DNA of 22,601 nucleotides, taken from positions 1-22,601 of the forward strand of contig JALONF010000002.1 in the NCBI GenBank assembly GCA_025455085.1, read 5' to 3'. The notes below the pieces were generated by a model. That model was not told where the DNA came from. It ran no database searches and saw nothing but the letters and a program-made list of their open reading frames with translations. This document shows positions 7,294 through 14,846 of this stretch, in pieces. The translations under genes and the position numbers were made by a program. The DNA comes from Ignavibacteriaceae bacterium (GTDB lineage Bacteria > Bacteroidota > Ignavibacteria > Ignavibacteriales > Ignavibacteriaceae). Numbering within the stretch: the stretch's first letter is position 1; each line of letters starts with the position of its first letter.

Positions 7294-9909
7294 ATGACCT
7301 CAAGTGAAATAAGAAATCAGTTCCTCAACTTCTTTAAAGGTAAAAAGCATAAGATCGTTGCATCTGCTCCGGTCGTTCCATTTGATGATCCAACTTTGCT
7401 ATTCACGAATGCCGGGATGAATCAATTCAAGGATGTTTTTCTTGGAACAGGTGAACGAGATTATAAGCGTGCAGTGGATACACAAAAATGCATTCGTGTA
7501 AGTGGTAAACATAATGACCTTGAGGAAGTGGGACACGATACGTACCACCATACATTTTTTGAGATGCTTGGCAACTGGTCTTTTGGAGATTACTACAAAG
7601 CAGAAGCTATCGAATGGGCGTGGGAACTTTTAACAAAAGTTTGGAAACTTCCAAAAGAAAGACTTTGGGCTACAGTTTATAAGGATGATGACGAAGCTTT
7701 GGAATTATGGAAATCAAAAACTGACATAAATCCAAATCATATTTTAAAATTTGGCGAGAAAGATAATTTTTGGGAAATGGGAGAAACTGGACCTTGCGGA
7801 CCTTGCTCAGAAATTCATATTAATGTCGGTGATGATTTTGAAAATCCCGAATACGTAAACGCCGGCACACCGGAATGTATTGAAATTTGGAACCTTGTCT
7901 TTATACAGTATAACCGTGATGCAAATGGAAAACTTCACGACCTTCCAGCTAAACATGTGGATACGGGAATGGGATTCGAAAGAATCTGTGCGGTATTGCA
8001 GAAGACAAACTCTAATTATGATACAGATATTTTCTATCCGATTATAGAAGAAATTGTGAAGCTCAGCAAAATCAAAATTGAAAGCGATTTATCAATTGAA
8101 GCAAAAGAAAAATCAGAAGAGATTAAGATTCCAACACGAGTTATTGCCGATCATATCCGAGCACTAACATTTGCAATTGCTGACGGCGCTGTTCCTGGAA
8201 ATGAAGGCAGAGGTTATGTTCTGAGAAGAATTTTACGAAGAGCTGCCCGCTACGGAAGGAAAATTAATCTCAGCGAACCATTTCTTTATCAGCTTGTGGA
8301 TGTTCTCGCTCATACTATGGGAGATGTTTTTCCTGAAATATTAGAAAAGAAAGAATACGTTAAAAAAGTAATCAGGGGTGAGGAAGAAAGTTTTAATGCA
8401 ACTCTTGATCGCGGCATTGAAATGTTTGAGGAAATCATTCAAAAGCTAAATAAGAAAAATGAAAAACTTATTCCCGGAGAAGATGTTTTCAAGCTTTATG
8501 ATACGTTTGGGTTTCCTGTTGACCTTACCAACATAATGGCAATCGAAAAGGGATTTTCCATCGATGAAGTAAAATTTAACGAATTAATGAATCAGCAGAA
8601 GAAGAGTTCACGTGATGCTTCGAAAGAAAAGTTTGCATCAGTTAGTGTTTTGTTAAATGACACCAAAGGATTTCAATTTTCAAGTACTGAACCAACTGAG
8701 TTTACTGGTTATGATGAACTTCAAACCAAATCAAAAATTACCGGATACAAGCGGGATGGTCATACTGACCTAGTAATTTTGAATAAATCTCCTTTTTATG
8801 TTGAAGCCGGTGGTCAGGTTGACGATACGGGCACTCTTATTTTGGAAGAAAATAAATTTAATGTGATTGATCTATTAAAAGTTGAAAATAAAATTATTCA
8901 CGTTGTCGACAATTATTCAAAGAAAATTTTTCAGGCTGATGTTGAATTAGTTGCAGAAGTTAATTCGCTTTTTAGATGGGATGTGATGAGGAATCATTCG
9001 GTTACACACTTTTTACATGCCTCACTAAGAAAAATATTAGGAACACACGTTCAGCAGGCAGGTTCATATGTTGGACCAGATCACTTAAGATTTGATTTTA
9101 CGCATTTCACCAAGCCCAGCCCGGATGAACTGAGAGACATCGAGTCAATGGTAAATGAACAGCTTAGAAGAAATCTTCCGATGTATCATCATCGCAATAT
9201 TCCATTCGAAGAAGCAAAGAAGATGGGAGCTTTGATGTTCTTTGGTGATAAGTATGGTGATAAGGTGAATGTCGTTCAATTTGGTGATTTCACAATGGAA
9301 TTCTGCGGTGGAACTCACGTTAAAAATTCCTCCGAGATTGGGCTTTTCAAAATAACAAGTGAAGCTTCTATTGCGAGCGGAGTAAGAAGAATTGAAGCCG
9401 TTACCGGTGCAGGAGTCGAAAAGTATATCCAATCACAGCTTGAACATATGAAGCAGTTCAGCCACAGGATTGATGAATTGCTTGATACAAAAAAGAAGCT
9501 GGAGAAAGAAATATCCGATCTTAAATTGAAGGAGAAGCTTGGACAGCTCGATCACATTCTCTCTCTTCATTCTTCTGAAAAAGGAATTAAAATATTTAAA
9601 GGAAGAGTCCATGCCGATAATATGGATGAACTAAAATCCTTTGGCGATGAACTCAGAAATAAAATGGGAAGCGGTGTGGGAGTTCTCATCTCGCAAGTTG
9701 AAGATAAAGTTGGAATAGTTGCTGTTGTAAGTGATGATCTTATAAAAGAAAAGAAGCTTAGTGCAGGTAAAATTGTTGGTGAGCTTGCAAAACTAGTTGG
9801 CGGAGGTGGTGGCGGTCGTCCTCATCTTGCAACTGCCGGCGGTAAAGATGTTTCGGGCATTCCAGCAACGTTAAGTAAGGTAGAGAAGATTGTTGGAGGT
9901 CTTATTTAG
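7294..9909 (+). CDS. alaS: Alanine--tRNA ligase
   Basis: A full-length 871-residue class II synthetase that charges tRNA-Ala with alanine in the cytoplasm. Domains in order: the aminoacylation core (about 1-240), with FTNAGMNQFKDVFLG (37-51), RVSGKHNDLEEVG (68-80), ETGPCGPCSEIH (164-175) and HVDTGMGFER (221-230); the tRNA-recognition helical region, with GNEGRGYVLRRILRRAAR (302-319); the editing domain, whose zinc ligands H568 and H572 (HSVTH) and C671 and H675 (CGGTH) are all present; a coiled linker (about 710-760); and the C-Ala domain ending in a glycine-rich GGGGGGRPHLATAGG block (836-850). The ATG at 7294 follows AAAGGA at a good distance. The stop is immediately followed by the inverted repeat of the GxxExxY element. 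Confidence 0.97.
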   Translation: MTSSEIRNQFLNFFKGKKHKIVASAPVVPFDDPTLLFTNAGMNQFKDVFLGTGERDYKRAVDTQKCIRVSGKHNDLEEVGHDTYHHTFFEMLGNWSFGDYYKAEAIEWAWELLTKVWKLPKERLWATVYKDDDEALELWKSKTDINPNHILKFGEKDNFWEMGETGPCGPCSEIHINVGDDFENPEYVNAGTPECIEIWNLVFIQYNRDANGKLHDLPAKHVDTGMGFERICAVLQKTNSNYDTDIFYPIIEEIVKLSKIKIESDLSIEAKEKSEEIKIPTRVIADHIRALTFAIADGAVPGNEGRGYVLRRILRRAARYGRKINLSEPFLYQLVDVLAHTMGDVFPEILEKKEYVKKVIRGEEESFNATLDRGIEMFEEIIQKLNKKNEKLIPGEDVFKLYDTFGFPVDLTNIMAIEKGFSIDEVKFNELMNQQKKSSRDASKEKFASVSVLLNDTKGFQFSSTEPTEFTGYDELQTKSKITGYKRDGHTDLVILNKSPFYVEAGGQVDDTGTLILEENKFNVIDLLKVENKIIHVVDNYSKKIFQADVELVAEVNSLFRWDVMRNHSVTHFLHASLRKILGTHVQQAGSYVGPDHLRFDFTHFTKPSPDELRDIESMVNEQLRRNLPMYHHRNIPFEEAKKMGALMFFGDKYGDKVNVVQFGDFTMEFCGGTHVKNSSEIGLFKITSEASIASGVRRIEAVTGAGVEKYIQSQLEHMKQFSHRIDELLDTKKKLEKEISDLKLKEKLGQLDHILSLHSSEKGIKIFKGRVHADNMDELKSFGDELRNKMGSGVGVLISQVEDKVGIVAVVSDDLIKEKKLSAGKIVGELAKLVGGGGGGRPHLATAGGKDVSGIPATLSKVEKIVGGLI

Positions 9910-9910
9910 G

Positions 9911-9954
9911 ACACTTTACCACTAAGACACTGAGTACACTAAGAAACACTAAGA
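9911..9954 (+). repeat. Left inverted repeat of the GxxExxY element
   Basis: Contains the units CACTAAGA, CACTGAGTA, CACTAAGAAA and CACTAAGA in direct order, so it is internally repetitive as well as being one arm of the inverted pair. It ends exactly one base before the GxxExxY ATG and would form the 5-prime leader of that gene. Confidence 0.8.
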
Positions 9955-10368
9955 ATGAAAATCACAAAGAAATACGTAAATGATATTGCCTATAGAATAG
10001 TTGGGTGTGCAATTGAAGTTCATAAGCAGCTTGGTCCCGGATTATTAGAGTCAGTTTATGAAATTTGATTTGTAGAGGAATTAAATTCTCAAGGATTCGA
10101 TGTTAAGAGACAGGTAGCAGTTCCAATAAATTATAAAGGGAAAGATCTTGGAACAACCCTGGTTTTAGACTTATTGATTAATGAGTTGATCATCGTTGAA
10201 CTTAAAGCAGTTGAGGTAATCATCCCGGTTTTCAAAGCGCAGCTGCTTTCTTATTTAAAACTTACCGGTAAACCAAAGGGTTTATTGATTAACTTTAATT
10301 GTGAAAATATTAAAGATCATTTAGTTCCTCTGGTAACTGATGAGTTCGCTAAATTACCCGAGTCTTAG
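9955..10368 (+). pseudogene. GxxExxY family protein, interrupted by an in-frame TGA
   Basis: Read from ATG 9955 to TAG 10366-10368 this is 137 codons, a typical length for the GxxExxY family (a PD-(D/E)XK-like fold of unknown role). The family signature GPGLLESVYE is at residues 27-36. Codon 38 is TGA (10066-10068), where relatives have a cysteine in the block YExCLxxEL; the reading frame then resumes as FVEELNSQGFDVKRQV. Later blocks are intact: VLDLLINELIIVELKAVE, with the D and ExK residues expected of the nuclease-like fold, AQLLSYLKLTGK, and GLLINF. One base change (TGT or TGC to TGA) explains the break, and no frameshift is needed. Recent inactivation is the simplest reading. Selenocysteine is possible in principle, but the hairpin after the TGA is weak (about five pairs). 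The first 37 codons alone are unlikely to fold. Confidence 0.85.
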
Positions 10369-10406
10369 TGAAACTAAGTGCTCTTAGTGTCTTAGTGGTG
10401 AAAAAG
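10363..10406 (-). repeat. Right inverted repeat of the GxxExxY element
   Basis: The second arm of the inverted pair, written on the plus strand as TCTTAGTG, AACTAAGTG, CTCTTAGTG and TCTTAGTGG units. It supplies the GxxExxY stop codon (10366-10368) and ends in GTGAAAAAG beside the radA start, so the insertion seems to have provided part of the radA translation-initiation region. Confidence 0.8.
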
Positions 10407-10407
10407 G

Positions 10408-11757
10408 ATGTCTAAAACGAGAATAAAATATATCTGCTCAAGTTGTGGTTACGAAACTCTCCGGTGGCTGGGTAAGTGCCCGGAGTGCGAAAACTGGAAT
10501 ACCTTCACAGAAGAAATAATAGAAACTTCCAAGCGTAAACACGTAATCACTAAATCGAAATTCGAGCTAAACACAATTGAAACTATTTCCGCCAATGAAG
10601 AAGACAGAATCAGAACTGGAATAAATGAATTCGATCGTGTACTTGGCGGCGGACTTATGCCCGGTTCAGTAATCTTACTTGGTGGTGATCCCGGTATAGG
10701 TAAATCAACACTTGCTATGCAGGCAGCAGCAAACATCAATCAAAAAGTTTTATACGCAACCGGTGAAGAATCTGAAAAACAAATTAAGCTGAGAGCAAGC
10801 AGATTAAAGCTTAATTCGCCCGAGTTTTATATTCAGGCGGAGACAAATCTTTCAGATATACTTGGGGCAATTAATCAACTTTCACCTGCTGTTGTTGTGA
10901 TTGATTCGATTCAAACTATGTACAGAGCTGAACTTGATAATTCTCCTGGAACTATCACACAGATAAGAGAATGCACCGCACTTTTGATGGAGGAGGCAAA
11001 GAAGAAACATTACTCAGTAATAATAATTGGTCATGTTACAAAAGAAGGAATGATTGCGGGACCAAAATTACTCGAGCATATGGTTGACACAGTAATTCAG
11101 TTTGAAGGTGAATCCAATCATTCTTTCAGGATTCTACGTGCACAGAAGAACAGATTTGGCAGTACAAATGAAATTGGTGTTTTCGAAATGCACGAAGATG
11201 GACTTCGCGAAGTCAAAAATCCCAGTGAATTATTTTTAAGTGAAAGAGAAAAACAAACTCCCGGTTCAGTTGTTACTTCGAGTATTGAAGGAACAAGACC
11301 AATACTTCTGGAAGTTCAAGCACTTGTTACTCCTTCCAATTATGGCTACCCGCAAAGAGTTTCAAATGGATTTGATCAAAGAAGACTTTCAATTCTTCTT
11401 GCAGTTCTTGAAAAGAGAGCTAACGTCCGTGTATCAGCTACAAATGTTTTCGTCAACATCGCCGGAGGAATCCGAATAACTGAACCTGCAGCAGACCTGG
11501 CGGTTTGTGTTGCTATCGCTTCAAGCCTCTCAGAAAAAGTCGTTGACAACCAGGCAATCATACTTGGTGAGGTTGGTCTTGGCGGAGAGATAAGAAGCGT
11601 TGGACATATCGATAAAAGAATTCAAGAAGCAGAAAAGCTTGGCTTTAAATCCGTTATTATTCCATCAGGAAACGAAAAGGGATTAAAGATTTCCAACAAA
11701 ATTAGAACCCATTCCATAGATAACTTAAAACAAGCTATAGATTTACTGTTGACATAG
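10408..11757 (+). CDS. radA: DNA repair protein RadA
   Basis: A 449-residue RadA/Sms ATPase, a RecA-related helicase that drives branch migration of recombination intermediates in the cytoplasm. A four-cysteine zinc finger is at the N-terminus (C10, C13, C24, C27 in CSSCGYETLRWLGKCPEC). Walker A is GGDPGIGKST at 92-101, the Walker B strand VVVIDSIQT is at 162-170, and the RadA-specific KNRFG motif is at 247-251. The C-terminal Lon-protease-like domain (about 285-449) contains GFDQRRLSILLAVLEKRA and ILGEVGLGGEIRSV and lacks protease activity in this family. The length and all motifs are as expected for an intact gene. The ATG is preceded by AAAAAGG, which lies at the outer end of the GxxExxY inverted repeat. 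A 14-base perfect palindrome (AGAAAAGCTTTTCT, 11756-11769) overlaps the stop. Confidence 0.97.
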   Translation: MSKTRIKYICSSCGYETLRWLGKCPECENWNTFTEEIIETSKRKHVITKSKFELNTIETISANEEDRIRTGINEFDRVLGGGLMPGSVILLGGDPGIGKSTLAMQAAANINQKVLYATGEESEKQIKLRASRLKLNSPEFYIQAETNLSDILGAINQLSPAVVVIDSIQTMYRAELDNSPGTITQIRECTALLMEEAKKKHYSVIIIGHVTKEGMIAGPKLLEHMVDTVIQFEGESNHSFRILRAQKNRFGSTNEIGVFEMHEDGLREVKNPSELFLSEREKQTPGSVVTSSIEGTRPILLEVQALVTPSNYGYPQRVSNGFDQRRLSILLAVLEKRANVRVSATNVFVNIAGGIRITEPAADLAVCVAIASSLSEKVVDNQAIILGEVGLGGEIRSVGHIDKRIQEAEKLGFKSVIIPSGNEKGLKISNKIRTHSIDNLKQAIDLLLT

Positions 11758-11972
11758 AAAAGCTTTTCTCATCTGACTCTTCATTTCAGCGAAACTTATT
11801 GAGCTTACAAGCCTGATTATACTCCTATTAGAGATTCTGGTATTAAATCAGTTTATCCCAAAAAACTTATTTAGCCCTTCCATCACTGACAATGACCGAA
11901 AAATAAATTTGCTCATCTTCATTTTCGTAGAGTAATTATAATTAATCAAGAAATTTTCCGGAGTTGAAAACT

Positions 11973-14651
11973 ATGAAGATTATTTGCTTTATAAGTATCC
12001 TTCTACAAATCAATTCAGGCCATTTATTCTGCGCCGAAGTTGAAAAAGTTGAACAGAATTCCAACTTAAAAATAAACGCGGTCAGGAGTAATGAGCGTAT
12101 AGTAGTTGATGGTAATCTGGATGAAAAAATCTGGCAGCGGCAAGGAATAGCTGAGTTAATTCAGCAGGACCCCGACCAGGGATTAAATCCTTCACAACAT
12201 TCAGAGTTTTGGGTTTCTTATGATGATGAAGCTATCTATTTCGCTGCAAAATTTTATGATAACCAACCAGATTCAATTTTAGCACGGCTGGTTCGTCGAG
12301 ATTTTATTTGGGGTGATCCTTCCGATGGCTGCGTTCTGTACCTGGACTCTTATCATGACAATAGGAGCGGGTATTTTTTCTACGTATCTGCAGCTGGAAC
12401 ACTTGCAGACGGTCTGATTGAGAATGATGTAAAGCAGCCGAATGATCTTTCTTGGGATGGTGTTTGGGAAGGCAGCGCACGTTTAAACGAAGATGGATGG
12501 TCAGTTGAAATGAAAATTCCTTATTCGCAGCTTCGGTTTAATGAAGGTGACTCACAGGTTTGGGGAATAAATGTTGAACGATTCATCAGCAGAAGATTTG
12601 AAACTGATATGCTGGTTTATACACCAAGAAATGAAAGTGGTTTTACTTCAAGATTTCCCGACCTTGTGGGTATTGAGGGAATTACTCCGCCAGCACGAAT
12701 AGAATATTTACCATATGTTGTTGGTAAAGCGGAATACATTCAAACTGCACCCGGAGATCCATTTAACTCTGGCAGTGAATATTCACCAGGCTTAGGGCTT
12801 GATGTAAGAGCAGGACTCGGAAACAGTCTTACACTTAACGGAACTATCAATCCTGATTTTGGACAAGTTGAGGTAGACCCGGCAATAGTAAATCTAACAG
12901 ACGTAGAGTATACTTTTGAGGAGAAACGTCCTTTCTTCACTGAAGGTGCAACCATTTACAGATTCGGCAGAGGAGGAACAAATAATAATGTTTCATTCAA
13001 TTGGCCTACAACAAATATTTTTTACAGCAGGAGAATTGGCAGAGCCCCTCAAGGCAGCTTGCCTCCTTATGACTATGCAGATATTCCTAACGGAACTCAC
13101 ATTCTTGGTGCTGCAAAAATATCAGGACAGGTTTACGATGACTGGAAATTCGGAACTATTCAATCATTAACAAAACGTGAATTTGCAGACGTAAGTATTG
13201 ATGGTGTAAATTCAAGCGCTGAAGTAGAACCTTTAACTTATTATGGTGTACTTCGTCTGCAGAAAGATTTTAATGCCGGCAGCCAGGGATTTGGAATACT
13301 TTCTACTTTTGCAAACAGATTCTTCGATGATCCCGTACTCAGTTATCAAATAAATAAAAATGCTTTTGTTGTTGCAAGTGATGGCTGGACATTTTTAGAT
13401 TCAGAAAATACTTACGTGCTGACGGGTTGGGCTGCACTATCAAATGTCAGTGGAACCACTGAAAGAATGATTTCTCTACAACGAAGTCCAACACATTATT
13501 TCCAGCGGCCTGATGCTACTCACGTTTCAGTTGACAGCTCTGCAACATCTATGACTGGTTACAGTGGAAGATTTATGTTAAACAAAAACCGCGGACGATG
13601 GACTTTCAATACTGCCGTGGGTTTTATTAGTCCGAAATTTGAAGTTAATGATCTTGGATATGGTTCATACAGCGATTATATCAATGCACACTTCCATACA
13701 AATTATATCTGGAATGTTCCAACAGATTTTTATCAGCACTTCGGAATTAATGCTTCAACATTTGTGAGTTATGATTTCGGTGGTAACAGAGTTGCACAAG
13801 GATACAGATCAGGAATATATATTGCCCTGCGCGATTATTCCGGAGCTAATATTTCTTACGCCTACAATCCATCCACTCTTAATTCAAGAAGAACACGAGG
13901 TGGTCCGTTAACTATTAATCCTGAAAGAAATTCATTCAACCTCGAACTTAATACTGACATTCGCGCATGGTGGGTTTTATATGTTGGTGGAAATAATAGT
14001 TTTAGCGAAGACGGAAGTTCGCGCGGTATATATACAAATCTCGAAATTAAAGTTCTTCCAACCTTAACTGTTTCATTCGGACCAGAATTTTATAAAGACA
14101 TTTTCGAAACTCAATGGATAAGAAATTTTGTTGATCCTATAGCCACAGAAACTTACGGTAGACGATATGTGTTCTCCCATCTGGATCAAACAACCTTTTC
14201 AGGAAGTTTTCGTGCTGATTGGATAATAAGTCCCAAGCTAAGTTTTCAAGTTTATCTTCAGCCGCTCATTGCATCTGGAAACTATAATGATTTTAAATTC
14301 TTAGAGCAGCCAAGTTCATACAACTTTACAATCTACGGAGAGAATGGATCTACTATTGAACAAACTACAAACCCAAATGGTGAAATAACTTCATACGCTC
14401 TGGACCCTGATGGCGAAGGACCAGCAGAGCCGAAGACAATTGGAAATCCGAATTTTAACTATGTATCGCTTCGTGGAAATGCTGTTCTCAGGTGGGAGTA
14501 TATGGCTGGGTCAACACTTTATCTTGTCTGGACTCAAAGCAGGGAAGATGTAACTCCAACCGGCGAGTTTGAATTCGGAAGCTCGTTCAGCAATTTGATG
14601 AATGTAAAACCAGATAATATTTTTATGGTGAAGCTAACCTATTGGCTGTGA
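11973..14651 (+). CDS. DUF5916 outer-membrane protein with CBM9-like domain
   Basis: An 892-residue envelope protein. The start chosen is ATG 11973, which follows GGAG (11960-11963) by nine bases and opens directly into a signal peptide (MKIICFISILLQINSG), with likely cleavage around residue 21. A TTG nine bases upstream would also read in frame but is less likely. Residues about 32-240 form a CBM9-like domain: IVVDGNLDEKIWQ, then FWVSYDDEAIYFAAKFYD, DGCVLYLDSYHD and WSVEMKIPYSQLRF. The rest is a DUF5916 region with the family block NPDFGQVEVDPA followed by EKRPFFTEGA, then alternating strands up to the C-terminal MVKLTYWL, consistent with an outer-membrane beta-barrel. The family is common in Bacteroidota and relatives; the substrate is unknown. 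It is probably transcribed on its own or with the phosphatase gene 195 bases downstream. Confidence 0.85.
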   Translation: MKIICFISILLQINSGHLFCAEVEKVEQNSNLKINAVRSNERIVVDGNLDEKIWQRQGIAELIQQDPDQGLNPSQHSEFWVSYDDEAIYFAAKFYDNQPDSILARLVRRDFIWGDPSDGCVLYLDSYHDNRSGYFFYVSAAGTLADGLIENDVKQPNDLSWDGVWEGSARLNEDGWSVEMKIPYSQLRFNEGDSQVWGINVERFISRRFETDMLVYTPRNESGFTSRFPDLVGIEGITPPARIEYLPYVVGKAEYIQTAPGDPFNSGSEYSPGLGLDVRAGLGNSLTLNGTINPDFGQVEVDPAIVNLTDVEYTFEEKRPFFTEGATIYRFGRGGTNNNVSFNWPTTNIFYSRRIGRAPQGSLPPYDYADIPNGTHILGAAKISGQVYDDWKFGTIQSLTKREFADVSIDGVNSSAEVEPLTYYGVLRLQKDFNAGSQGFGILSTFANRFFDDPVLSYQINKNAFVVASDGWTFLDSENTYVLTGWAALSNVSGTTERMISLQRSPTHYFQRPDATHVSVDSSATSMTGYSGRFMLNKNRGRWTFNTAVGFISPKFEVNDLGYGSYSDYINAHFHTNYIWNVPTDFYQHFGINASTFVSYDFGGNRVAQGYRSGIYIALRDYSGANISYAYNPSTLNSRRTRGGPLTINPERNSFNLELNTDIRAWWVLYVGGNNSFSEDGSSRGIYTNLEIKVLPTLTVSFGPEFYKDIFETQWIRNFVDPIATETYGRRYVFSHLDQTTFSGSFRADWIISPKLSFQVYLQPLIASGNYNDFKFLEQPSSYNFTIYGENGSTIEQTTNPNGEITSYALDPDGEGPAEPKTIGNPNFNYVSLRGNAVLRWEYMAGSTLYLVWTQSREDVTPTGEFEFGSSFSNLMNVKPDNIFMVKLTYWL

Positions 14652-14846
14652 GCTGATAATACTGAAATTGGTTTGTTATATCCGGAGAAGAATAAACAAA
14701 ATATCACCTTCGCATTTAAGTTATCTATTAAGAATATCCCACGTGATATTAATCAAACGAACATTATAAATTTATTAACTGCAGCTTATGTTTAAGAAGT
14801 TAATTAGCTATATTATAAATTATTAAATCAACTATTTAGAGTCTTC

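Larger units (their letters stand above)
9911..10406. mobile_element. GxxExxY gene bracketed by inverted CACTAAG-type repeats
   Basis: A 44-base segment at 9911-9954 and the reverse complement of 10363-10406 align without gaps at 32 of 44 positions, including the shared core ACCACTAAGACACT. Both ends consist of short units based on CACTAAG. The pair encloses a broken GxxExxY gene and fills the alaS-radA gap: the left repeat starts two bases after the alaS stop and the right one ends one base before the radA ATG. The GxxExxY ATG directly follows the left repeat and its stop codon lies inside the right repeat, so gene and repeats look like one unit. There is no transposase, and no clear target-site duplication was found. 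Mobility is inference; such CACTAAG-like flanks around GxxExxY genes are something I recall from related genomes but cannot verify here. Confidence 0.5.

Noticed and set aside
10063..10095. A SECIS-like hairpin after the TGA in the GxxExxY gene
   Set aside because: The best stem (GAGGA/TTCTC) has about five pairs with one wobble and no recognisable SECIS apical loop, so a plain nonsense mutation is the simpler call.
11756..11769. Terminator at the radA stop
   Set aside because: AGAAAAGCTTTTCT is a perfect palindrome but leaves no loop and has no T-tract after it.
11964..11972. TTG start for the DUF5916 protein
   Set aside because: ATG 11973 has GGAG nine bases upstream and begins a normal signal peptide.
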